Assembly: GCA_002304945.1 (NCBI GenBank)
Contig: DBPQ01000007.1
Location: forward strand, 1-40,439
Direction: 5' to 3'
Length of the DNA: 40,439 bases
Origin: Actinomycetales bacterium UBA1416
GTDB lineage: Bacteria > Actinomycetota > Actinomycetes > Actinomycetales > Actinomycetaceae
In this document: one piece after another, positions 1-6,875 of the stretch
How the letters are laid out: each line of letters begins with the position of its first letter
Position numbering within the stretch: the stretch's first letter is position 1
Made by a program: the position numbers and the translations under genes
The notes under the pieces: model-generated
What the model was told of the DNA's origin: nothing
Database searches by the model: none
The model's input: the letters and a program-made list of their open reading frames with translations, nothing else

Positions 1-4
1 CCGT

Positions 5-286
5 CCCCAACAGCGCCCGCACAACGTTTCAGCGGGTGGCACACCACCCGCAGAATCGTCCGGCGTACGCAAGACGATTGAGCGCATGCTCTTGTGGGCA
101 GAGTCGGGGCCCAGGAGGTCCGCGGGATCGTTCTGCGGGCGCTCTTGGTGCCCGGGACACCACCGTCATCCCCAACAGCGGGCGCCCGATCGTTCTGCGT
201 ACGCAATTGGGGGAAGGGGTGAGCTGCACAGGACCCGCAGGATCGTCCCAGACCCGCGGGATCGTTCTGCGGACGCTGTTGGGCTT
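5..286. repeat. Degenerate ~30-bp repeat patch in both orientations
   Basis: Positions 1-381 hold no convincing gene. Plus-strand units begin near 49, 121, 183, 236 (short) and 255; they share a core reading roughly GGATCGTTCTGCG followed by KACGC and, 3-5 nt later, TTGGG. Two units in the opposite orientation lie at 5-26 and about 170-188, beginning CCCAACAGCG. The plus copies at 121, 183 and 255 are spaced 62 and 72 bp apart and are imperfect, so this is neither a CRISPR nor a simple tandem repeat. Open frames crossing the patch are arginine/proline-rich and look like high-GC artefacts. The function is unknown. It could be a REP/MITE-like intergenic element, and it may continue left of the window. 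Confidence 0.6.
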
Positions 287-381
287 CCACGCAGCTGGGC
301 CTTCCCGCAATGGGCCTCCCCGCGGTTGGGTCCAGTGCAGCTGTGGGGGCGGACCGTTCATGCCCGTGGCACGCTGGATGC

Positions 382-1197
382 ATGGACACCTTCCGCGCAG
401 TTCGTGATTTGGACTTCGACATCGCGGTGGTCGTGGTGGACCACGCCGACGCCGTCGCCACCTATGGCAACCCGACCGTGCCCTTCGAGTGGGCGTCCGT
501 CACCAAGCTGGTCTCCACGTGGGCCACGCTCGTGGCCGTGGACCGTGGCCACGTCTCCCTGGACGACGACGCCGGACCGGACGGCTCGACCCTCCGCCAC
601 CTCCTCTCCCACAGCTCGGGGCTCCCCTTCGACAAGGGAGCCCCCATCGCACCGCCCGGATCGAAGCGCATCTACTCGAACAGGGGGATCGAGGTGGCCG
701 CGGAACTCGTCACCGAGCGCACGGGCGCGGACTTCCGGACCTGGACGAAGGAGGCGGTGTTCGATCCGCTCGGGATGGACAGCGCGGAGTTCCACGGCTC
801 GCCCGCCCACGGGATCCGGGGCACCGCCGTCGACCTCGCGGAGTTCGCCCGCGCTGTCCTGAACGGTCTCCTGCTGTCACCGGAACTCGTGGCGGAGGCC
901 ACCACCGTGCAGTTCCCCGGCCTGCGGGGCGTGCTGCCGGGATACGGGCGGCAGGAACCCAACGACTGGGGCCTCGGCTTCGAGATCCGCGGCGAGAAGG
1001 ACCCCCACTGGACCGGGAACAACAACTCTCCGCAGACCTTCGGGCACTTCGGATGGGCGGGCTCGTTCCTCTGGGTGGACCCGCGCGTGCACCTCGCCAC
1101 CGTCTTCGTGGGGGCCGAGCCCTTCAGCGAGGTGCACCAGGAGGCGTGGCCGGAACTCTCGGACGGCATCCTCGCGGACCACGCGGTGCTGCACTGA
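382..1197 (+). CDS. Beta-lactamase-family serine hydrolase
   Basis: This 271-aa protein belongs to the class C beta-lactamase/penicillin-binding-like family (Pfam Beta-lactamase). The three active-site motifs are visible: SVTK at 39-42 (nucleophile Ser39, Lys42), YSN at 98-100, and HFG at 222-224 in the place of the KTG box. LRHLLSHSSGLP at 71-82 is also typical of the family. There is no signal peptide or membrane segment, so a cytoplasmic esterase or peptidase is more likely than a secreted beta-lactamase; the substrate is unknown. The start at 382 is chosen because homology begins there and the upstream codons read through the repeat patch. No Shine-Dalgarno is present; a weak CACGCT lies 6 nt upstream. 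The stop abuts that of the convergent exonuclease gene with no spacer. Confidence 0.85.
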   Translation: MDTFRAVRDLDFDIAVVVVDHADAVATYGNPTVPFEWASVTKLVSTWATLVAVDRGHVSLDDDAGPDGSTLRHLLSHSSGLPFDKGAPIAPPGSKRIYSNRGIEVAAELVTERTGADFRTWTKEAVFDPLGMDSAEFHGSPAHGIRGTAVDLAEFARAVLNGLLLSPELVAEATTVQFPGLRGVLPGYGRQEPNDWGLGFEIRGEKDPHWTGNNNSPQTFGHFGWAGSFLWVDPRVHLATVFVGAEPFSEVHQEAWPELSDGILADHAVLH

Positions 1198-1995
1198 TCA
1201 CTCCGCGATCTCCACGATCACGGGAACATGGTCGGACGGGCCCTTGCCCTTGCGCTCGTTCCGCTCGATCGCGGCACCCGTGACGGCCCGCGCGAGCGCG
1301 GGGGAGGCCTGGACGAAGTCGATGCGCATGCCCTCGTTCCGCGGGAAGCGCAGCTGCTGGTAGTCCCAGTAGGTGAACTGCTGCGGGACGAACCGGCGCG
1401 TCACCTCGGTGAAGCCGTCCTCCGCGAACGCCGCGAAGGCCGCACGTTCGGGCAGGGACACGTGGGTGGCCCCGGCGAAGAACTCCATGGACCACACGTC
1501 CTGGTCCTCCGGGGCGATGTTCCAGTCCCCCACGAGGGCGATCCGGGCCTCCGGCTCGGCCCTCACCCAGCCGCCGGCCGTCTCCCGGAGCGCCGCCAGC
1601 CACGCCAGCTTGTACTCGTAGTGGGGGTTGGAGACCTCACGCCCGTTCGGGACGTACAGGCTCCACACGCGCACGCCGCCGTCGACGACGTCCCGCCCCA
1701 CCGTCGCGCCCAGCGCGCGGGCCTCCGCGGCGTCCCCCCAGGTGGGCATGCCCTCGAACCCGGCGGCGACGTCGTCGAGCCCCACCCGAGAGGCGATGGC
1801 GACGCCGTTCCACTGGTTGTGCCCGTGGTGCGCCACCTCGTAGCCCAGGGCCTCGAACGGGGCGCGGGGGAACTGCTCGTCCCGGCACTTGGTCTCCTGC
1901 ATGGCGAGCACGTCCACCCCGGACCGCTCCAGGAAGGCGGTGACCCGGTCGACGCGGGTGCGGATCGAGTTGACGTTCCACGTGGCGAGCTTCAT
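1198..1995 (-). CDS. xth: Exodeoxyribonuclease III (AP endonuclease)
   Basis: This 265-aa cytoplasmic Mg-dependent enzyme of the exonuclease III/APE1 family cleaves DNA at abasic sites and removes 3' blocking groups in base-excision repair. Family motifs appear in order: WNVNS at 6-10, QETK at 33-36 (metal ligand Glu34), YVPNG, GDWN, MRIDF, and the C-terminal SDHVP carrying the catalytic His. Length is normal. The ATG at 1995 is chosen because MKLATWNVNS is the canonical N-terminus. It has no Shine-Dalgarno, but TAGGTT lies 7 nt upstream, which suggests a leaderless transcript. The gene is divergent from the reductase at 2047 and stop-to-stop with the serine hydrolase. Confidence 0.95.
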   Translation of the reverse strand: MKLATWNVNSIRTRVDRVTAFLERSGVDVLAMQETKCRDEQFPRAPFEALGYEVAHHGHNQWNGVAIASRVGLDDVAAGFEGMPTWGDAAEARALGATVGRDVVDGGVRVWSLYVPNGREVSNPHYEYKLAWLAALRETAGGWVRAEPEARIALVGDWNIAPEDQDVWSMEFFAGATHVSLPERAAFAAFAEDGFTEVTRRFVPQQFTYWDYQQLRFPRNEGMRIDFVQASPALARAVTGAAIERNERKGKGPSDHVPVIVEIAE

Positions 1996-2002
1996 GCCCC
2001 CC

Positions 2003-2040
2003 AACCTAACCCGCGCCACGCCCGTGGCACCGCCTACGCT
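2003..2040. promoter_or_regulatory. Overlapping divergent leaderless promoters (xth / reductase)
   Basis: Only 51 bp separate two divergent start codons. On the minus strand TAGGTT (2008-2003) lies 7 nt before the xth ATG. On the plus strand TACGCT (2035-2040) lies 6 nt before the ATG at 2047. Both fit TAnnnT placed so that transcription would start at, or within a base of, the initiation codon. Neither gene has a Shine-Dalgarno. The two -35 regions would have to overlap, so the genes may compete for polymerase. This is inferred from spacing only. Confidence 0.5.
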
Positions 2041-2046
2041 TGAGGC

Positions 2047-2877
2047 ATGGGAACCGCACTGGTGACCGGGGCGTCCTCCGGCCTCGGGCTCGAATTCGCC
2101 TGGCAGCTCGCCGCCGCGCGCCATGACCTCGTCCTCGTGGCGCGGCGCGGGCCCGTCCTCGAGGAGATCGCCGAGGAGCTCCGCCAGGCCGCCGGAGTGC
2201 GCGTCGAGGTGCTGCCCGCGGACCTCGCGCAACGGGACGGCGTCGACGCCGTCGCGGAACGGCTGCGCTCCCCCGAGGCCCCCGTCGGGCTACTCGTGAA
2301 CAACGCCGGCTTCGGGCTCGGCCAGGGCTTCGTCGGGGGCGACCTGGCCCGGGAGGAGGAGGCGCTCGACGTCCTCGTCCGCGCGGTCCTCGTGCTCTCC
2401 CACGCCGCCGCGCCGGCGATGGTCGCCCGCGGGCACGGCGCCATCCTCAACGTCTCCTCCGTGGCGTCCCACACGCTGATGGGCACCTACGCCGCCCACA
2501 AGGCGTGGGTGCGGTCCTTCACCGAGGCGCTGGCGGCGGAACTGCGGACGACGCCGGTCACCGCCACCGTCCTCATGCCCGGCCTCGTCCGCACCGGCTT
2601 CCACGCCGCCTCCGGCCTCAAGGCCGAGACGTGGCCCGAGTTCGGGTGGCTGCGGGCCGAGGACGTGGTCACGGCGGCACTCGCCGCGGTGCGGCGCGGG
2701 GACGTCCTGTGCACCCCGTCCCTCATGTACAAGACCGCCAACGCCGCCCTGCGCCTTGCCCCCCGGTGGCTCGTGCGCTCCGCCACCGGGCCCGGGCTCT
2801 CCGCCCGAGCCATCCTCGACAGGAGTCCCCATGACCAACGACACCCACCGCGCCCGCCTCGCAGCCCTGGTGCGTGA
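2047..2877 (+). CDS. Short-chain dehydrogenase/reductase (SDR family)
   Basis: This is a 276-aa classical SDR. The dinucleotide-binding motif TGASSGLG is at 7-14, NNAG at 85-88, the catalytic Ser at 137/138, and YAAHK gives Tyr148 and Lys152. ARR just after the second strand (32-34) suggests NADP preference. The substrate cannot be told; the form resembles the DltE/YohF-like SDRs often annotated only as oxidoreductases. The last ~15 codons overlap the start of pyrE (shared 2831-2877), and the basic, proline-rich C-terminal tail is probably a by-product of that overlap. No Shine-Dalgarno is seen, so it is likely leaderless. Confidence 0.88.
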   Translation: MGTALVTGASSGLGLEFAWQLAAARHDLVLVARRGPVLEEIAEELRQAAGVRVEVLPADLAQRDGVDAVAERLRSPEAPVGLLVNNAGFGLGQGFVGGDLAREEEALDVLVRAVLVLSHAAAPAMVARGHGAILNVSSVASHTLMGTYAAHKAWVRSFTEALAAELRTTPVTATVLMPGLVRTGFHAASGLKAETWPEFGWLRAEDVVTAALAAVRRGDVLCTPSLMYKTANAALRLAPRWLVRSATGPGLSARAILDRSPHDQRHPPRPPRSPGA

Positions 2878-3394
2878 CCTCGCGGTCGTGCACGGCCGCG
2901 TCACGCTCGCCTCCGGGCGGGAGGCCGACTGGTACGTGGACATGCGCCGCGCCACCCTCCACCACGAGGCCGGGCCGCTCATCGGCCACGTCATGCTCGA
3001 CCTGCTGGACGAGAACGGCTTCGGTCCCGGCGAGATCGACGCGGTCGGCGGGCTGACCCTCGGTGCGGACCCGGTGGCCGCGGCGATCATGCATGCCGCT
3101 GCCTCCCGCGGGCTGGAGGTGGATGCCTTCGTGGTCCGCAAGGAGGCGAAGGCCCACGGGCTGCAGCGGCGCATCGAGGGCCCGGACGTCGCGGGGAGGC
3201 GCGTCGTCGCCGTGGAGGACACCTCCACCACCGGCGGATCCGTGCTCCAGGCGGTGGAGGCGCTGCGCGAGGCGGGCGCCGAGGTGGTGGCGTGCGCCGT
3301 CGTCGTCGACCGGGCCACCGGCGCGAGGGAGGCCGTCGAGGCGGCCGGACTGCCCTACCTCTTCGCCCTCAGCCACACCGACCTCGGGCTGTAG
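2831..3394 (+). CDS. pyrE: Orotate phosphoribosyltransferase
   Basis: This 187-aa enzyme converts orotate and PRPP to orotidine 5'-phosphate in de novo pyrimidine synthesis. The type I PRTase PRPP loop VVAVEDTSTTGGS is at 125-137, preceded by the mobile-loop segment VRKEAKAHG at 102-110. LASGREADWYVDMR near the N-terminus is the orotate-side motif. The ATG at 2831 follows AGGAG with a 5-nt spacer, and upstream in-frame codons lack homology. The gene starts inside the 3' end of the SDR gene, a 47-nt out-of-frame overlap that suggests cotranscription and translational coupling. No other pyr gene is in the window. Confidence 0.95.
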   Translation: MTNDTHRARLAALVRDLAVVHGRVTLASGREADWYVDMRRATLHHEAGPLIGHVMLDLLDENGFGPGEIDAVGGLTLGADPVAAAIMHAAASRGLEVDAFVVRKEAKAHGLQRRIEGPDVAGRRVVAVEDTSTTGGSVLQAVEALREAGAEVVACAVVVDRATGAREAVEAAGLPYLFALSHTDLGL

Positions 3395-3466
3395 GCGCAG
3401 CGCCCGCCGCGTGGGGGTGCTGTGTGATTGGATTGAGCCACCATTGAACTCCCGGGAGGTCTCCCT

Positions 3467-4054
3467 ATGGACCCGATCATGATCACGCTGACCGTCGTCG
3501 GCGTGCTGGTGGTGGCGGTGATCCTCTGGTTCATCGCCACGTACAACGCCTTCGTCCGGCTGCGGAACCTGGTCGAGGAGGCGTGGCGGCAGGTCGACGT
3601 CGAGCTGCACCGCCGCTACGACCTCATCCCCAACCTCGTGGAGACGGTCAAGGGTTACGCCAGCCACGAGCGCGGCGTGTTCGAGGAGGTCACCCGGGCG
3701 CGCGCCGCGGCCGCGCAGCCAGCGGCGACCCGCGAGCAGCAGGCCGCCAACGAGAACGCCCTCACCGCCGCGATCGGGCGGCTGTTCGCCGTGGCCGAGG
3801 CCTACCCGTCCCTGAAGGCGGACGCGAACTTCCAGGCCCTCCAGGCCGAGCTGACCAACACCGAGGACCGCATCGCCGGCGGGCGCCGGTACTACAACGC
3901 GAACGTCCGCGAGTTCAACACGAAGCTCGAGACCTTCCCCGCCTCGATCGTGGGCTCGATGACCGGCTTCCGCCGCGCCACCTACTTCGAGGCGGAGGGT
4001 TCCTCCCGCGACGTCCCACGAGTGGACTTCGGCGGCGCGCGGACGGGAGAGTAG
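3467..4054 (+). CDS. lemA: LemA family membrane protein
   Basis: The protein has 195 aa, with one N-terminal membrane helix at about 5-24 and then the all-helical LemA domain. Diagnostic segments are YNAFVRLRNLVEEAWRQVDV, RRYDLIPNLVETVKGY, and the C-terminal RYYNANVREFNTKLETFP. The expected topology is a short extracytoplasmic N-terminus with a cytoplasmic coiled domain. The biochemical role of LemA is not settled. The ATG at 3467 follows GGGAGGT with 6 nt spacing. The 72-bp gap after pyrE holds no clear terminator. The next reading frame starts 4 nt after the stop, so the 46-aa peptide and methyltransferase genes are probably in the same transcript. Confidence 0.92.
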   Translation: MDPIMITLTVVGVLVVAVILWFIATYNAFVRLRNLVEEAWRQVDVELHRRYDLIPNLVETVKGYASHERGVFEEVTRARAAAAQPAATREQQAANENALTAAIGRLFAVAEAYPSLKADANFQALQAELTNTEDRIAGGRRYYNANVREFNTKLETFPASIVGSMTGFRRATYFEAEGSSRDVPRVDFGGARTGE

Positions 4055-4058
4055 GGCC

Positions 4059-4199
4059 ATGGACTTCCTGGTCGTCCTCCTCCTCGTCCTCCTGCTCATC
4101 GCCCTGCTGGTGGTGTCCCGCTGGGCGCGCCTGCGCGCCAACGAGAGCGGGCGCGCGTCCCGTCCGGACTCCCCGGACGGCCCACCGCCCGCTTCCTGA
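4059..4199 (+). CDS. 46-aa single-pass membrane peptide
   Basis: This small ORF starts 4 nt after the lemA stop. It encodes MDFLVVLLLVLLLIALLVVS followed by a basic, then Ser/Pro-rich tail. Residues 3-20 form an almost pure Leu/Val/Ile membrane helix, and the RWARLR stretch after it fits the positive-inside rule, which puts the tail in the cytoplasm. The stop TGA shares its last base with the next ATG (TGATG at 4197-4201), an arrangement that usually marks translational coupling and argues that the ORF is real. There is no recognised family. It may act with LemA or be a small membrane peptide of its own. Confidence 0.6.
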   Translation: MDFLVVLLLVLLLIALLVVSRWARLRANESGRASRPDSPDGPPPAS

Positions 4200-4825
4200 T
4201 GTCCGTCCCGGGGCAGGGGGTCGGCCCGTGGCCCGGGGGACCGGAGGCGTGGCCCGAGGGTGACCGGTGGGACCCCGAACTGCTGGCGGAGGGGGACGCA
4301 CGCAACGTCGTCGACCGGTACCGGTACTGGCGGCTCGAGGCGATCGTCGCGGACATCGACGCCCGGCGGCACCGCCTGCACGTGGCGATCGAGAACGTGG
4401 TGCATGACGCCAACATCGGCTCCGTGGTCCGCACCGCCAACGCCTTCGCCGTGGCCGAGGTGCACGTCGTGGGCCGACGGCGCTGGAACCGTCGCGGCGC
4501 CATGGTCACCGACCGCTACCAGCACCTCCGTCACCACGAGACCGTGGCGGATTTCCTCGCGTGGGCGCGCGCAGAGGGGCTCCACGTGCTCGGGGTGGAC
4601 AACCTGCCCGGCTCGGTGCCGCTGGAGGGCGCGGCGTTGGAGGAGGACGCGGTGCTCGTGTTCGGCCAGGAGTCCACGGGACTGAGCCCCGAGATGGTGG
4701 CGGGTTGCGAACGGATCCTGCACATCACCCAGTACGGGTCGACGCGGTCCATCAACGTGGGCGCGGCGGCCGCGGTGGCGATGTGGGCATGGGTGGTGCA
4801 GCACGGGGACATCCCCCCGGCGTGA
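4199..4825 (+). CDS. TrmH/SpoU-family RNA 2'-O-methyltransferase
   Basis: This 208-aa SPOUT-class, S-adenosylmethionine-dependent enzyme methylates ribose 2'-OH in tRNA or rRNA. All three SpoU motifs are present: NIGSVVRTANAF at 72-83 (motif 1 with the catalytic Arg), FGQESTGLS at 155-163 (motif 2), and SINVGAAAAVAM at 184-195 (motif 3, part of the knotted SAM site). The ~45-residue N-terminal extension is Gly/Pro/Glu-rich. It is too short for the L30e-like domain of TsnR/RlmB, which makes a TrmH-type tRNA enzyme more likely, but the target cannot be fixed. The start overlaps the stop of the 46-aa peptide by one base. Confidence 0.88.
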   Translation: MSVPGQGVGPWPGGPEAWPEGDRWDPELLAEGDARNVVDRYRYWRLEAIVADIDARRHRLHVAIENVVHDANIGSVVRTANAFAVAEVHVVGRRRWNRRGAMVTDRYQHLRHHETVADFLAWARAEGLHVLGVDNLPGSVPLEGAALEEDAVLVFGQESTGLSPEMVAGCERILHITQYGSTRSINVGAAAAVAMWAWVVQHGDIPPA

Positions 4826-4948
4826 GCGATCCGCCGCGCCGTGATCCGCCGCCCAGATCGCCCCGATTCCTGACGAATGTCCCTCCCCTGCCGGTGTGCT
4901 GGGTGGAATGATGGGGAACGTACTGATCCCAACCCATGGAGGCAGACA

Positions 4949-5971
4949 ATGCCGATTGCAACCCCAGAGGTCTACGCCGAGCTCCTCGACCGCGCCAAGC
5001 AGAACAAGTTCGCGTACCCCGCCTTCAACATCACGTCCTCCCAGACCGTGACCGCAGCCCTTCAGGGCTTCGCGGAGGCGGAGTCGGACGGCATCATCCA
5101 GGTCTCCGTCGGCGGCGCCGAGTACGCCGCCGGATCGACGATCAAGGACAGGGTCGCCGGTTCGCTGGCACTGGCCGCCTACGCCCGCGAGGTCGCGAAG
5201 AACTACCCGGTGACGGTGGCCCTGCACACGGACCACTGCGTCAAGGGCAACATCGACTCGTGGATCCGCCCGCTGCTCGAGATCGAGGCGCAGCAGGTGG
5301 CCCGCGGTGAGGACCCCACCTTCCAGTCCCACATGTACGACGGCTCCAACGTCCCGCTGGAGGAGAACCTCCGCATCTCCCAGGAGATGCTCGAGCTCTC
5401 CCAGAAGGCCCGCACGATTCTCGAGGTCGAGATCGGCGTCGTCGGTGGCGAGGAGGACGGCCACGCGGCCGAGATCAACGACAAGCTCTACACCACCCCC
5501 GAGGACGGCATCGCCACGATCGAGGCCCTCGGCCTCGGCGAGAAGGGCCGCTACATGACGGCCCTGACGTTCGGCAACGTGCACGGCGTGTACAAGCCGG
5601 GTGCGGTGAAGCTCCGTCCCGAGATCCTCGGTGAGATCCAGCGGATCGTCGGAGAGAAGTACGGCAGGGAGAACCCGTTCGACCTCGTGTTCCACGGTGG
5701 CTCCGGCTCCACGGCCGAGGAGATCGCCATGGCGGTGTCCTTCGGCGTCATCAAGATGAACGTGGACACGGACACGCAGTACGCGTTCACCCGCCCCGTC
5801 GTGGACCACATGTTCCGCAACTACGACGGCGTCCTCAAGATCGATGGCGACGTCGGCAACAAGAAGGCCTACGACCCGCGCGCGTGGGGCAAGTCGGCGG
5901 AGGCCGGCATGGCCGCCCGCGTCGTCGAGGCCTGCCAGCAGCTCGGTTCGGCCGGCCAGAAGATGTCCTGA
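4949..5971 (+). CDS. fbaA: Class II fructose-bisphosphate aldolase
   Basis: This 340-aa zinc enzyme of glycolysis and gluconeogenesis cleaves fructose 1,6-bisphosphate to DHAP and glyceraldehyde 3-phosphate. HTDHC at 93-97 carries the catalytic Asp95 and zinc ligand His96. EVEIGVVGGEEDG, FGNVHG and FHGGSG give the remaining metal and phosphate sites, and NVDTDTQYA is the substrate-binding signature. Length matches long-form class II enzymes. The ATG at 4949 is chosen because MPIATPEVYAELL is the usual N-terminus and GGAGG lies 7-8 nt before it; an in-frame ATG at 4877 has no such support. The 123-bp upstream gap holds a direct repeat of GATCCGCCGC. A 14-bp terminator hairpin follows. Confidence 0.97.
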   Translation: MPIATPEVYAELLDRAKQNKFAYPAFNITSSQTVTAALQGFAEAESDGIIQVSVGGAEYAAGSTIKDRVAGSLALAAYAREVAKNYPVTVALHTDHCVKGNIDSWIRPLLEIEAQQVARGEDPTFQSHMYDGSNVPLEENLRISQEMLELSQKARTILEVEIGVVGGEEDGHAAEINDKLYTTPEDGIATIEALGLGEKGRYMTALTFGNVHGVYKPGAVKLRPEILGEIQRIVGEKYGRENPFDLVFHGGSGSTAEEIAMAVSFGVIKMNVDTDTQYAFTRPVVDHMFRNYDGVLKIDGDVGNKKAYDPRAWGKSAEAGMAARVVEACQQLGSAGQKMS

Positions 5972-5986
5972 CCCGAACACCGCCTC

Positions 5987-6017
5987 GGGGGCCGTCGCAC
6001 GCTGTGCGGCGGCCCCC
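5987..6017. terminator. Bidirectional hairpin between fbaA and the phosphodiesterase gene
   Basis: A 14-bp stem (5987-6000 with 6004-6017) containing one G-U wobble closes a 3-nt loop (GCT). It lies between two convergent genes, 15 nt after the fbaA stop and 24 nt before the end of the other gene. There is no U-tract, as is common for actinobacterial terminators. Confidence 0.75.
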
Positions 6018-6041
6018 GTCGCGTGTGCGTTACGCCCGGCG

Positions 6042-6803
6042 CTACGCCGAGCGCCAGTCCCCGGGCAGGTCCTGCGCCACGTCGGTGAAGATCCCGGTGA
6101 CGCCCCAGCCGAACAGCTCGGCGGCGCGCTCCTCCGAGTTGACCGTCCACACGTTGACGTCCCGCCCGGACTCGCGGATGCGGCGCACCCGCTTCTCGGT
6201 CAGCCCCTCCAGTTCCGGGTGGATCGCGCACGCGTCGAGGAGGTCCGCGATCGGGCCCCACATGCCCGCCCACCACCGGTCCTCGAACAGGCACGCCACC
6301 GGCCACTGGGGCGCCAGCCGGTGGAACTCCCCCAGCAGGACGGGGTTGAAGCTGGAGACCAGTACCTCGCGTTCGGGTGCGAGCGCCGTGAGGTCGTGGG
6401 CGACGGCGGCCACCAGCCGCCGGGCGTGGGCGGCGCCGGCGCCCAAGGACTTGATCTCCAGGTTGGCGTCGAGCCCCAGTTCGTTCATGAGCGCGATGAC
6501 CTGGGGGAGGGTGGGCAGGCGCTCGCCGGCAAACCCGGCGCCGAACCAGGAGCCGGCGTCGATCAGCCCGAGGTCTGCGGCCGTGAGGGCGTGGTAGCCG
6601 CCGGTGTGGTCCGTGGTGCGGTCGAGCGTGTCATCGTGGATGACCACCACGGTCCCGTCCGCGAGCAGGTCGCAGTCGAACTCGAACCAGCGCACCCCGT
6701 GCTCTGCGCAGAGCCGGAACGCGGCCAGCGTGTTCTCCGGGGCGAGCGTGGACATGCCGCGGTGGGCGATCACCCGCGGCGAGCGACGAAGGGCGGGGGC
6801 CAT
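6042..6803 (-). CDS. ugpQ: Glycerophosphodiester phosphodiesterase
   Basis: The product, 253 aa, adopts the GDPD TIM-barrel fold and hydrolyses deacylated phospholipid head groups to glycerol 3-phosphate and an alcohol. Motifs: AHRG at 13-16 (catalytic His14), PENT at 22-25, FEFDCDL with metal ligands Glu41 and Asp43, the HDD of VVIHDD at 56-58, LEIK, and GVTGIFTD near the end. No signal peptide is seen, so it should be cytoplasmic, as for UgpQ. The start has no Shine-Dalgarno but TAGTGT sits 6 nt upstream, suggesting leaderless translation. It is convergent with fbaA and divergent from purA. Confidence 0.9.
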   Translation of the reverse strand: MAPALRRSPRVIAHRGMSTLAPENTLAAFRLCAEHGVRWFEFDCDLLADGTVVVIHDDTLDRTTDHTGGYHALTAADLGLIDAGSWFGAGFAGERLPTLPQVIALMNELGLDANLEIKSLGAGAAHARRLVAAVAHDLTALAPEREVLVSSFNPVLLGEFHRLAPQWPVACLFEDRWWAGMWGPIADLLDACAIHPELEGLTEKRVRRIRESGRDVNVWTVNSEERAAELFGWGVTGIFTDVAQDLPGDWRSA

Positions 6804-6809
6804 GTGCCC

Positions 6810-6852
6810 ACACTAGGGGGACGGTAGCCTTGGGGCGGCACCGACTGGTGCC
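6810..6852. promoter_or_regulatory. Divergent promoters for ugpQ and purA, with a leader dyad
   Basis: On the minus strand TAGTGT (6815-6810) lies 6 nt before the ugpQ ATG. On the plus strand TAGCCT (6825-6830) is a plausible purA -10. The purA leader then begins with an inverted repeat, GGCACC (6837-6842) and GGTGCC (6847-6852) around GACT, which could be an operator or a 5' hairpin. No good -35 is visible for either. Confidence 0.45.
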
Positions 6853-6875
6853 GGACGCGAATGGAGGGGGCGGAC

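Noticed and set aside
1..300. CRISPR array
   Set aside because: Repeats are imperfect, occur in both orientations, are unevenly spaced, and there are no cas genes.
2723..5980. A 1085-codon open frame on the minus strand opposite pyrE, lemA and fbaA
   Set aside because: It runs antisense to several well-recognised genes, is Gly/Arg/Val/His-rich and has no family motifs; it is a by-product of high GC.
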